Positions 6,656-14,396 of a stretch of 64,000 nt of DNA are shown one piece after another (within the stretch, counting starts at the first letter, position 1; each line of letters opens with the position of its first letter). The notes beneath the pieces are model-generated. The model did not search any database. It saw nothing but the letters and a program-made list of their open reading frames with translations, and was not told the origin of the DNA. The stretch spans positions 1 through 64,000 of the forward strand of contig CADCBH010000007.1 in the NCBI GenBank assembly GCA_902799655.1, read 5' to 3'. The DNA comes from an uncultured Bacteroidales bacterium (GTDB taxonomy: Bacteria; Bacteroidota; Bacteroidia; Bacteroidales; Bacteroidaceae). The translations under genes and the position numbers were made by a program.

Positions 6656-9577
6656 ATGAAAAAACAGATATTCATGACGCTGCTCGTCCTGCTGGGACTG
6701 AGCCAGACGATGAAGGCACAGACATGGGACTTTTCTACACTGGATGCCAACGACGCCGAACTGATGGATGCCGACAACAACTGGTATCACAACACGACTG
6801 ACAAGAAGAACCGCTATAGCTATACCAAGGCGCTGGAGAAGGAGGCCGTGAAGGCTAACAATCAGGAGATAGCCTATACGAAGGGACTGCTGCTGACGAT
6901 AGCTGACGTAAGTAGTGGCGAGGGTAACCTGCGCGCTGGCAACGACGCTTCGAACAAGCGCATGTGGCTGCAGGGCAACTCGGTCATCACGATTCCGAGC
7001 TTGAAGGCTGGCATGAAGGTGACAGTAAGTTGTATGTCATCGAGCAAAGACGAGGCTCGTGGCATCAATACAGAGAACATCACCGAGGTGTCGGGTGACT
7101 TCAACAAGACCGCTAAGGGTACAGCTGAATCGACGAATATCGGTACGGTAACGGCTGACGGCGACGTGACGCTAACCATGAACGGTGCGATGTATATATA
7201 TCTGATTAAGGTGGAAGACCCCAACGACACTGACGACGAGGAAGGTGGCAGCGACGACACTGGTGGTGGCTCGACGCCAACAACCAACGACCTCTCGACA
7301 TCAGCCAACTCGATGAAGAACCAGGCCGTGCTGACACTGAAGGACGGCACCAGCAGATACTACAACACGGAGGCGCTGCAGAGCATCGACTTCGAGAATG
7401 CCAACGTGAAGGTGGTAAAAGACGCTCAGACGTCGTACACCTTCGAGAACACGGTAGCTGGCATCTCGTTCAACAAGGCTGAGAAGGGCGAATCGGGTAC
7501 GGTAGTCAACGAGGAAGGCGCCGTAAAGATCACCGAGGCCAGAGGCTGGCTGGAGAGTGCCTACGTGAAGTTCGAGAAGATGGAGAGTGCCAAGTCGTAT
7601 GCGGCCTATATCAAGGGTGGCCAGTATGCTGACTATACCAAGATTGACAAGGAGCTGGTACGTGACTACAAAACATACGGACGTGCCGATGTGGTGGGAT
7701 TGACACCTGCCGAGAACTATATTATCAAGATCGTGCCCATCGATGCCGACGGCAACGAGATGACCGCCAACGCCAACGAGGCCACTGGTCTGAAGGTGAA
7801 GAGCTACAGTCGTCAGGGCTTTGCATTCATGAACAACTACGTGCCAGGCGCCTACAATGCCGACGGTACGCTGAAGACCAATGCCAAGATACTGTATATC
7901 ACATCGAAGACCGCCAAGACGGTAGAGACGGAGGTCGTCACCAACAACAAGGGTGGCAAGGAGACCTTCACGGGCTTCCAGGCTATCATCGACGCCTATC
8001 AGAAGGGCTACGACAAGACACCTATCGCCTTCCGCATCATCGGACTGGTAGAGAAAGACAATCTGGACGGTGTCAGCAGCAAGGAAGAAGGTATCCAGAT
8101 CAAGGGTAAGGGCGCCGACAGCGACATGCCCTTCACCATCGAGGGTATCGGCGACGATGCTACCATCAGGGGCTTCGGATTCCTGGTACGCAACTCTAAG
8201 GGTGTAGAGTTCCGCAACTTCGCCGTCATCCGTTGCATGGACGATGGTATCTCACTGGACACTGACAACTCGAACATCTGGATTCACCATACTGACATCT
8301 TCTACGGCAAGGGTGGCTCGGGCGACCACGCTAAGGGCGACGGTGCTACTGACGTGAAGTCGGACTCGAAGTATGTGACGGTGAGCTACAACCGCTACTG
8401 GGATACTGGCAAGACCAACATGTTCGGTATGAAGAGCGAGAGCGGACCCAACTACATCAGCTACGACCACAACTGGTTCTACCACTCTGACTCACGTCAT
8501 CCACGCGTACGTACCATGACGGTACACGTATGGAACAACTACTTCGACAACGTGGCGAAGTACGGCGTAGGTGCTACAACGGGTTCGAGCGTCTTTGTAG
8601 AGAACAACTACTTCCTCAAGACCAAGAAGCCTATCCTCTCATCACTGCAGGGTACTGACGGCATGGGTTCAAAAGGTACCTTCTCGGGCGAGAACGGTGG
8701 TATGATCAAGGCCTATGGCAACTATATGGACAAGACAGCTGCTCACTTCAGCTTCTACAACCAGAAGAATCCGTCGGCCAAGGGCTACGATGCCTACGAG
8801 ACGGCTACACGCGACGAGCAGGTGCCTGCAACGGAGAAGACACTGGTGGGTGGTACAACCTACAACAACTTCGACACCAACGCTGCGCTGATGCATACAT
8901 ATACTGCCGATGCTGCAGAGAACGTGCCTTCGATAGTAACAGGATACTATGGTGCAGGACGCATGAATCATGGCGACATCGTATATAGTCTGCCAGACAA
9001 TGTGGGTCTGGACGATACCGACTCTGCATTAGACAAGGATCTGGCTGCGCTGATAGACGGCTACAAGTCATCACTCGTTGGCTTCTTCGACGGCAATTCT
9101 TCGTCAGGTACTGGTAGCGAGACTGGCGGTGGTAGCGAGACTGGCGGCGGTAGCGAGACTGGCGGTGGTAGCGAGACTGGCGGCGGCAACACCGGCGGTG
9201 AGACACCTGCAGGTACTATAGAATGCTGGTTTGAGAATGACGCCGCAACGAATACTTTCTTTACTACAGCTGGTGACAAGAAAAACTATACGGGCGATAA
9301 AACCATTACCTATAATGGTAAGACATACACTCAGGCTTGGAATTGTAATAGTTCAGGAACTATCACTTTCACTACAACAGCGGCTATGAAACTGACCATC
9401 GCCCTAACGACAAAGAGAAACGAAATTGGAGTAGATGGAACAGCATATACCGGTACGGCAGGAACTGGATACTACGAGGTTGTTATCCCAAGTCTCGCAG
9501 CAGGAAGTCATACCATTGCTAAGGCTGGTGGAGAAACTCATCCGTTCTACATCAAATTGGAACCTATTACAGAATAG
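6656..9577 (+). CDS. Secreted pectate lyase, PL1 family, multidomain
   Basis: 973-residue exported enzyme that should cleave polygalacturonate by beta-elimination. Signal peptide: residues 1-21. Residues about 22-180 resemble a beta-sandwich module; a short Asp/Gly linker follows, then a region about 210-390 with fibronectin-III-like character. The PL1 right-handed beta-helix covers about 395-800, with the family blocks WIHHTDIFYG, DGATDVKSDSKYVTVSYNRY, YDHNWFYHSDSRHPRVR (substrate-binding Arg) and VHVWNNYFDN. A GSETGG repeat linker (9113-9184) precedes a C-terminal beta domain of about 120 residues. An unusually strong AAGGAGG (6641-6647) lies 8 bases before the ATG; Shine-Dalgarno sequences are rare in this phylum. 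No type IX tail is present. Confidence 0.93.
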   Translation: MKKQIFMTLLVLLGLSQTMKAQTWDFSTLDANDAELMDADNNWYHNTTDKKNRYSYTKALEKEAVKANNQEIAYTKGLLLTIADVSSGEGNLRAGNDASNKRMWLQGNSVITIPSLKAGMKVTVSCMSSSKDEARGINTENITEVSGDFNKTAKGTAESTNIGTVTADGDVTLTMNGAMYIYLIKVEDPNDTDDEEGGSDDTGGGSTPTTNDLSTSANSMKNQAVLTLKDGTSRYYNTEALQSIDFENANVKVVKDAQTSYTFENTVAGISFNKAEKGESGTVVNEEGAVKITEARGWLESAYVKFEKMESAKSYAAYIKGGQYADYTKIDKELVRDYKTYGRADVVGLTPAENYIIKIVPIDADGNEMTANANEATGLKVKSYSRQGFAFMNNYVPGAYNADGTLKTNAKILYITSKTAKTVETEVVTNNKGGKETFTGFQAIIDAYQKGYDKTPIAFRIIGLVEKDNLDGVSSKEEGIQIKGKGADSDMPFTIEGIGDDATIRGFGFLVRNSKGVEFRNFAVIRCMDDGISLDTDNSNIWIHHTDIFYGKGGSGDHAKGDGATDVKSDSKYVTVSYNRYWDTGKTNMFGMKSESGPNYISYDHNWFYHSDSRHPRVRTMTVHVWNNYFDNVAKYGVGATTGSSVFVENNYFLKTKKPILSSLQGTDGMGSKGTFSGENGGMIKAYGNYMDKTAAHFSFYNQKNPSAKGYDAYETATRDEQVPATEKTLVGGTTYNNFDTNAALMHTYTADAAENVPSIVTGYYGAGRMNHGDIVYSLPDNVGLDDTDSALDKDLAALIDGYKSSLVGFFDGNSSSGTGSETGGGSETGGGSETGGGSETGGGNTGGETPAGTIECWFENDAATNTFFTTAGDKKNYTGDKTITYNGKTYTQAWNCNSSGTITFTTTAAMKLTIALTTKRNEIGVDGTAYTGTAGTGYYEVVIPSLAAGSHTIAKAGGETHPFYIKLEPITE
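9113..9184 (+). repeat. Four 18-bp units encoding a GSETGG linker
   Basis: GGTAGCGAGACTGGCGG plus one base repeats at 9113, 9131, 9149 and 9167, encoding GSETGG four times. It is a flexible domain linker in the pectate lyase. Third-position changes (GGT/GGC) show that it is not a fresh duplication. Confidence 0.9.
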
Positions 9578-9582
9578 TCTTA

Positions 9583-9610
9583 AGGGCCTGCAGAAATGCG
9601 GGCCTTTTAT
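9583..9610 (+). terminator. Intrinsic terminator of the pectate lyase operon
   Basis: A 10-bp stem (9583-9592 with 9597-9606, two G-T pairs) with a GAAA tetraloop, followed by TTTTATTAT, 6 bases after the stop codon. Confidence 0.85.
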
Positions 9611-9646
9611 TATATAAAACAGGAATAACTCTGTGTTTAGATTTAT

Positions 9647-9828
9647 ACAAAAACCAGAAAAACCCTCACTCAGTATGTGCCGGACTTGCAGTCCTTACAA
9701 GATGAGAGATGCCTATTTTTCCTTGTGAGCAAGCTCCCAGATAAAATATCCACCTCTCATCTTCGTCTCTTACAGAGCCATCACATCCTTCGTGAGCAAA
9801 AACACCGATTTCTTCGAAATCTAAAAAA
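9647..9828 (+). repeat. Cloverleaf-like structured repeat, copy A
   Basis: Head ACAAAAACCAGAAAAACCC. The closing stem pairs CTCAC 9665-9669 with GTGAG 9792-9796, and ATGTG 9675-9679 with CACAT 9782-9786. Inside are hairpin H1 (9682-9694, GGACT-tgc-AGTCC), a long H2 (AAGATGAGAG 9699-9708 with CTCTCATCTT 9754-9763; inner TATTTT 9714-9719 with AAAATA 9743-9748; apical GAG/CTC) and H3 (9767-9777, CTCT-tac-AGAG). Then come the linker CAAAAACA, H4 (9807-9821, GATTTC-ttc-GAAATC) and TAAAAAA. A tail, TTTTAACCTTAACGATAACC, runs up to the stop codon of the GxxExxY gene. Copies C and B share this plan. No gene lies in 9578-9851. Confidence 0.8.
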
Positions 9829-9851
9829 GTTCTTTTAACCTTAACGATAAC

Positions 9852-10295
9852 CTAGAAAGCGTACATATGGCCTGTCTGTTTGTCCAAGTAGTATCGTTCA
9901 CATTGGTCATGGACAGGAGCAAAGTTGTATAATACCCCAATACAAATTCCTGAAAGTCTCATATAGTTCCATAACTGCTGACGCTGCTCTGGTCCAAGAT
10001 GCTCAATGGCTTTACATTCTATCAGTATGTCATTACCTACAAGGAAATCAGCATAATGCTTATGTCTGATCTGCCTACCGTGAAATGTTACTGAGAAATA
10101 ATATTCCTTCACGCGTGCAATGTCATTTTCGTCGAACAATATATCTAAAGCCTCTTGATACATATATTCGTTGAGGAAAGGTCCCATTTCCTTGTGCACC
10201 TGTTGGCATAAACCTACAACTCTGTAACACTTGTTTCTGAGTTCTGCAGCCAAATCTGGGTTGATATCTGCAAGTTTTGAGATATTATAATTCAT
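9852..10295 (-). CDS. GxxExxY family protein (PD-(D/E)XK nuclease-like)
   Basis: 147 residues. The family motif region is GPFLNEYMYQEALDI (canonically GxGLLExxYexAL; the first motif Gly is Phe here). It is followed by a PD-(D/E)XK-like core: a beta strand ending in YADFLVGNDILIECKA, where Asp, Glu and Lys match the nuclease-like signature, then a helix with QRQQLWNYMRLSG and a hydrophobic strand, GICIGVLYNF. The family is classed with PDDEXK_3, but no biochemical activity is established that I know of. The gene is single, has no clear TAnnTTTG promoter, and is bracketed by structured repeats A on the 3' side and C then B on the 5' side, which suggests a mobile or addiction-like cassette. Confidence 0.88.
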   Translation of the reverse strand: MNYNISKLADINPDLAAELRNKCYRVVGLCQQVHKEMGPFLNEYMYQEALDILFDENDIARVKEYYFSVTFHGRQIRHKHYADFLVGNDILIECKAIEHLGPEQRQQLWNYMRLSGICIGVLYNFAPVHDQCERYYLDKQTGHMYAF

Positions 10296-10360
10296 AAATA
10301 AAGAGATTTAATGACAAAACGCAGAATCAGATAGTATTATTGTGGAATTTTGGAAAAAAA

Positions 10361-10528
10361 CAATAAAAACCCTTTTTGATGTTTGTCGCTCTTTCAGAGC
10401 TCATGTGCTAAGCGCTATGTCTTTGTCTGTAAGAGCTCGCTCTTACGCCAAGACCATAGCACTCATCACATAACTTCGTTATTGCAAACGTCAAAAAGCA
10501 AAAACATCGGTTCTACGAACCTAAAAAA
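10361..10528 (+). repeat. Cloverleaf-like structured repeat, copy C
   Basis: Same orientation as copy A. Head CAATAAAAACC. The closing stem is 14 bp: CTTTTTGA-t-GTTTG 10372-10385 with CAAAC-g-TCAAAAAG 10485-10498 (one T-G pair). Inside: H1 10388-10400 (GCTCT-ttc-AGAGC); long H2 with GCTATG 10414-10419/CATAGC 10455-10460, TCTT/AAGA, and apical GTAAGAG 10429-10435/CTCTTAC 10440-10446; H3 10471-10481 (TAAC-ttc-GTTA). The linker CAAAAACAT, H4 10509-10521 (GGTTC-tac-GAACC) and TAAAAAA follow, then TTTAACCTTAACCATAACG. Most stem bases differ from copy A while pairing is retained. Confidence 0.8.
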
Positions 10529-10621
10529 CATTTTTACTTTAACCTTAACCATAACGAAAACGATAACATAAACAATTACATGAATGTTCAATAGGTTAAA
10601 AGTTCAAAGGTTCAATAATTG

Positions 10622-10798
10622 TTTTTTAGATTTCGAAGAAATCGGTGTTTTTGCCATTAAAGAGATTGAAGCCCTGAAAGGGTAACGGGATGAGTGAAAA
10701 TCTTATCTGAGAGCTTGCTCTCAAGGAAGATTGGCACTGATACCGTTAGTACTCTGCTAAGAGTACAATCTCTTTAATGGGGTTTTTCTGGTTTTTGT
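10622..10798 (-). repeat. Cloverleaf-like structured repeat, copy B (inverted)
   Basis: Read on the minus strand it has the head ACAAAAACCAGAAAAACC, identical to copy A, and its last 33 bases (H4 region, 10622-10654) are identical to 9796-9828 of copy A. The closing stem is a perfect 14 bp (10654-10667 with 10767-10780, CCATTAAAGAGATT). Inside are H3 10672-10682 (CCCTGAAAGGG), a long H2 (10684-10696 with 10735-10747, 11 of 13 paired; AATCTT 10699-10704/AAGATT 10727-10732; apical GAGAG/CTCTC) and H1 10749-10766 (GTACTCT-gcta-AGAGTAC). The rest of 10296-10969 holds only an AT-rich spacer and the rho promoter. Confidence 0.8.
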
Positions 10799-10862
10799 GT
10801 ATTACTTTCGTTCGAAATAACAAAAAAAACAAGTTTTTCTTGGTTATTTGCTCACTTATTCG

Positions 10863-10870
10863 TAACTTTG
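10863..10870 (+). promoter_or_regulatory. -7 promoter element of rho
   Basis: TAACTTTG followed by CAG. The ATG is about 100 bases downstream, leaving an untranslated leader of roughly 90 bases that contains TTCGCGAA. A leader this long leaves room for autoregulation, which is known for rho genes in other bacteria; none is shown here. Confidence 0.75.
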
Positions 10871-10969
10871 CAGTCGAATTTCAGAAAAGGTGTTTCCGTT
10901 CGCGAAGCACATCTTTCCAAACTTTTCAATTTTGCGTTCGAAATTAATTAACGAATCACTGTATATTAT

Positions 10970-12925
10970 ATGTACACGAAAGAAGAATTAGAGCGTCTTT
11001 CCATACCCGAACTTATGGAAATCGCTAACGAATTAGATGTGAAAGTCTCTCAGGATGACGAGCTCGAAAGCGTGATCTACGCTATTCTCGACAAGGCTGC
11101 AGAGAATTCAGCTGCAGGCATTCCCGCTACAAAGCGCAAGCGTACACGTATTGCAAAGAAAGATACCAGCAAGGTCTATACCGTCAACGGTAGCGATGGC
11201 GAGAACCTCGACGCGACAAGCCAGAAGAAGAAGACTAAGAAGCCTACACTCGACAGTCTGTTTGCTGAACAGGAAGCTGCTGAGCAGGAGGCCGCTGCCG
11301 AAGTTGCTACTGAAGCACCCGCCGAGGAAGCTGCACCTGCTGCTGAGAAACCCGCTCCCAAGAAGCGTGGCCGTAAGTCGAAGAAGGAACTGGAGGCAGA
11401 GGCTGCCGCAGCTGCTGAAGCTGAAGCTGCAAAGGCCGCAGAGGCTGAAGCACCCGCCGAGGCTGAAGCACCCGCCGAGGAGGCTGTCGTGCCAGAGGCT
11501 ACTGAAGTCGTCAACGCCGAACCGCTGGAGGAGAACCTGATCAACCAGCTTCAGGAGAAGATGGCACAGCATCCGCAGGAAACTGTCCAGGGCGCTGAGG
11601 TCACTAACGACGAGGTATGGGCTGGTGATCCAGGTGACGGCACTGACTTTATTCCCGTCATCGACCTCCCCATCGAGGACCAGGCTGCCATTCCTTCACT
11701 CGACATCTTCGACCGTCCGATGGCACAGCAGATGTCTAACGACACGATAGAAGTGCGCCAGCCAGTAGTTGACAACAGCATGCGCGACAATACCAGATAC
11801 GACTTTGCCGACCTGATTACAGGTAATGGTGTGCTGGAGATTCTGCAGGACGGCTACGGATTCCTGCGCTCAAGCGACTACAACTACCTGTCATCTCCCG
11901 ACGACATCTACGTATCGCCCCAGCAGATCAAGCGCTGGAGCCTGAAGACGGGTGACGTCGTTGACTGCACAGTACGTCCGCCACACGACAACGAGAAGTA
12001 CTTCGCCATGAGCAACGTGAATACCATCAATGGCCGTCAGCCCCACGAAGTGCGCGACCGCGTATCGTTCGAGCACCTGACACCGCTCTTTCCCGAGGAG
12101 AAGTTCACACTGTGCGGCGACCGTGCCACCACGAATCCCAGCGTGCGCATCGTGGACTTGTTTGCACCAATCGGTAAAGGTCAGCGTGCCCTCATCGTGG
12201 CTCAGCCAAAGACCGGTAAGACCATCCTGATGAAGGATATTGCCAACGCCATCGCAGCCAACCACCCCGAGGCTTACATCATGATGCTGCTCATCGACGA
12301 GCGTCCTGAGGAGGTAACGGATATGGCACGTACCGTCAATGCCGAGGTGATCGCCTCAACATTCGACGAGCCTGCCGACCGCCACGTGAAGATTGCCGGC
12401 ATCGTGCTGGAGAAGGCTAAGCGCATGGTAGAATGCGGACACGATGTGGTCATCTTCCTCGACTCTATCACACGTTTGGCTCGTGCCTACAACACGGTAG
12501 CTCCTGCATCAGGCAAGGTGCTCACCGGTGGTGTAGACGCCAACGCCCTGCAGAAGCCTAAGCGCTTCTTCGGTGCTGCCCGTAACATCGAGAACGGCGG
12601 TTCACTGACCATCATCGCCACAGCACTGACAGATACCGGTTCGAAGATGGACGAGGTGATCTTCGAGGAATTCAAGGGTACTGGTAACTCTGAGCTGCAG
12701 CTGGATCGTATGCTCGCCAACAAGCGTGTATTCCCTGCTGTCAACCTGGTTCAGTCTTCTACTCGTCGCGACGAGCTGCTGCAAGACCAGACCACGCTGA
12801 ACCGCATGTGGATTATCCGCAAGTTCATTGCCGAGATGAATCCTATCGAGGCCATGAATACCGTTCGCGACCGTCTGGTGCAGACACACTCCAACGAGGA
12901 GTTCCTGCTGAGCATGAACGGTTAA
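10970..12925 (+). CDS. rho: Transcription termination factor Rho with disordered insert
   Basis: 651 residues against about 420 in E. coli. The N-terminal Rho_N helix bundle (residues 1-47, [18 protein letters not shown]) is followed by an insert of about 220 residues. The insert starts basic ([12 protein letters not shown]), becomes Ala/Glu/Pro-rich with [11 protein letters not shown], and ends acidic. The RNA-binding cold-shock-like domain covers about 270-345 ([15 protein letters not shown]). In the hexameric ATPase domain the Walker A motif is PKTGKT (413-418), Walker B is [16 protein letters not shown], and the Q/R-loop region includes [12 protein letters not shown]. An intrinsically disordered region in Bacteroides Rho has been reported to drive phase separation; the same role here is inference. 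rsmG follows after 57 bases. Confidence 0.97.
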   Translation: MYTKEELERLSIPELMEIANELDVKVSQDDELESVIYAILDKAAENSAAGIPATKRKRTRIAKKDTSKVYTVNGSDGENLDATSQKKKTKKPTLDSLFAEQEAAEQEAAAEVATEAPAEEAAPAAEKPAPKKRGRKSKKELEAEAAAAAEAEAAKAAEAEAPAEAEAPAEEAVVPEATEVVNAEPLEENLINQLQEKMAQHPQETVQGAEVTNDEVWAGDPGDGTDFIPVIDLPIEDQAAIPSLDIFDRPMAQQMSNDTIEVRQPVVDNSMRDNTRYDFADLITGNGVLEILQDGYGFLRSSDYNYLSSPDDIYVSPQQIKRWSLKTGDVVDCTVRPPHDNEKYFAMSNVNTINGRQPHEVRDRVSFEHLTPLFPEEKFTLCGDRATTNPSVRIVDLFAPIGKGQRALIVAQPKTGKTILMKDIANAIAANHPEAYIMMLLIDERPEEVTDMARTVNAEVIASTFDEPADRHVKIAGIVLEKAKRMVECGHDVVIFLDSITRLARAYNTVAPASGKVLTGGVDANALQKPKRFFGAARNIENGGSLTIIATALTDTGSKMDEVIFEEFKGTGNSELQLDRMLANKRVFPAVNLVQSSTRRDELLQDQTTLNRMWIIRKFIAEMNPIEAMNTVRDRLVQTHSNEEFLLSMNG

Positions 12926-12928
12926 TTT

Positions 12929-12980
12929 TCGATATTTCGAAACCTCGAAACATCGAAACCTCGAATTATCGAAACATCGA
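12929..12980. repeat. 8-bp tandem repeat between rho and rsmG
   Basis: TCGA recurs exactly every 8 bases: TCGATATT, TCGAAACC, TCGAAACA, TCGAAACC, TCGAATTA, TCGAAACA, TCGA. It fills the whole rho-rsmG spacer except 3 bases at the start and 2 at the end. The TTTCGAAA and TTCGAA palindromes give weak hairpins. Confidence 0.85.
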
Positions 12981-12982
12981 CA

Positions 12983-13603
12983 ATGGACATCATCCAGAAA
13001 TATTTCCCCCAACTAAGCGAGAGGCAGCAACAGCAGTTTGCTGCCCTCGACGCTTTGTATCGTGACTGGAACGCGAAGATCAACGTCATCTCGCGCAAAG
13101 ACATCGACAACCTCTACGAGCACCACGTGCTCCACTCACTGGGTATTGCCAAGATGCTGTCGTTCAAGCCTGGCACGCGTATTCTCGACTTTGGTACGGG
13201 AGGCGGTTTCCCAGGCATCCCTCTGGCTATCCTCTTCCCTGAATGCCAGTTCAAGCTCATCGACGGAACAGGCAAGAAGATTCGTGTGGCACAGGAGGTC
13301 TGTCAGGCTATCGGACTGGACAACTGTCAGCCAGAGCATCTGCGTGGTGAGGACGAGAAGGGCAAGTACGACTTCATCGTGAGCCGTGCTGTGATGCCCC
13401 TACCCGACCTGACGAAGATTGTACGCAAAAATATAGGCAGAGAGCAACATAACTCTCTGCCCAATGGTATTCTCTGTCTGAAAGGCGGCGACCTGCAGGC
13501 TGAGCTGCAGCCCTACCGTCGCATCGTAGATAGCATGGAACTCTCCCAATGGTTCGACGAACCTTGGTTCAAGGAGAAATACGTCATCTACCTGCCGCTA
13601 TAA
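12983..13603 (+). CDS. rsmG: 16S rRNA (guanine-N7) methyltransferase RsmG
   Basis: 206-residue SAM-dependent methyltransferase that methylates G527 of 16S rRNA in the family. The SAM-binding motif I is ILDFGTGGGFPGIPLAI (about residues 67-83), followed by FKLIDGTGKKI and the family block FIVSRAVMPLPDL. The N-terminal RDWNAKINVISRKD matches the RsmG start region. Length is normal. It probably shares a transcript with rho, separated only by the 8-bp repeat spacer. The ATG directly follows the repeat, with no Shine-Dalgarno sequence. Confidence 0.95.
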   Translation: MDIIQKYFPQLSERQQQQFAALDALYRDWNAKINVISRKDIDNLYEHHVLHSLGIAKMLSFKPGTRILDFGTGGGFPGIPLAILFPECQFKLIDGTGKKIRVAQEVCQAIGLDNCQPEHLRGEDEKGKYDFIVSRAVMPLPDLTKIVRKNIGREQHNSLPNGILCLKGGDLQAELQPYRRIVDSMELSQWFDEPWFKEKYVIYLPL

Positions 13604-13609
13604 GCGCTA

Positions 13610-14317
13610 TCAGACGAGCGAAAAGGCGACATCCATCATGTGGGTGAAGTTGTTCTGACGCTCCTCAGCAGTCGTTGCCTCACCAGTGAGAATGTGATCG
13701 GAAATGGTGCAGATACCCAGGGCACGATTGCCAGAACGGGCGGCATTCATATACAGGGCGGCAATCTCCATCTCGACAGCCATCACACCCATGTTGATCC
13801 ACTTGTCGGTATGAGGATTCTCACTATAGAACGTGTCGGAAGACATGACATTGCCACACATATAGTGGTAGCCAAACTTCTCGCACGACTCTACTGCAGC
13901 ACGAACGAGGTCGAAGCTGGCAATAGGAGCAAAGGTACCTGGCAACTCATACTGTGCACCGTAATTGCTGTTGGTGCAAGCACCCATAGCAATAGCGATA
14001 TCGCCAATATGGAGGTCTTTATTGATAGAACCGGCAGAACCTACACGGATGATGGTCTTGACACCATAGAAGTTGTAGAGTTCGTAGGTATAGATACCGA
14101 TAGAGGCTGTTCCCATACCATGTCCCATCACGCTGACACGCTTGCCCTTATAGGTGCCTGTATAGCCCAGCATACCACGGACATTATTAAAACAAACGGG
14201 ATTGTCGAGGAATTTCTCTGCCATGAGTTTCACACGCAGCGGGTCGCCCGCCATGATTACAGTCTCAGCGATTTCGCCGTACTGTGCCCCAATGTGGGGA
14301 GTTGGAGTATTTTTCAT
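13610..14317 (-). CDS. deoD: Purine nucleoside phosphorylase, DeoD type
   Basis: 235 residues, full length for the hexameric bacterial PNP family. It cleaves purine (deoxy)ribonucleosides with phosphate. Family marks: TPHIGAQYGEIAETVIMAGDP at the N-terminus (phosphate and ribose contacts), MGHGMGTASIGIYTYEL, IIRVGSAGS, MAVEMEIAALY (ribose-binding Met-Glu) and TISDHILTGEATTAEERQ (base-binding Asp). It converges with rsmG across 6 bases and has its own promoter upstream. Confidence 0.96.
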   Translation of the reverse strand: MKNTPTPHIGAQYGEIAETVIMAGDPLRVKLMAEKFLDNPVCFNNVRGMLGYTGTYKGKRVSVMGHGMGTASIGIYTYELYNFYGVKTIIRVGSAGSINKDLHIGDIAIAMGACTNSNYGAQYELPGTFAPIASFDLVRAAVESCEKFGYHYMCGNVMSSDTFYSENPHTDKWINMGVMAVEMEIAALYMNAARSGNRALGICTISDHILTGEATTAEERQNNFTHMMDVAFSLV

Positions 14318-14343
14318 AAGCTTATTTAGTTGGGTTGTTTCTG

Positions 14344-14351
14344 CAAATATA
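14344..14351 (-). promoter_or_regulatory. -7 promoter element of deoD
   Basis: TATATTTG on the minus strand, 26 bases before the deoD ATG. Confidence 0.7.
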
Positions 14352-14396
14352 CGAATAATATTTTAAACTGCATAAAAAAAAAGACAAAAAAATACG

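Noticed and set aside
10377..10571. Short plus-strand ORF at 10383-10571
   Set aside because: It lies over structured repeat copy C; the base-paired layout explains the sequence and no protein features are present.
13640..14329. 229-residue ORF antisense to deoD
   Set aside because: deoD on the minus strand is unambiguous and has its own promoter.
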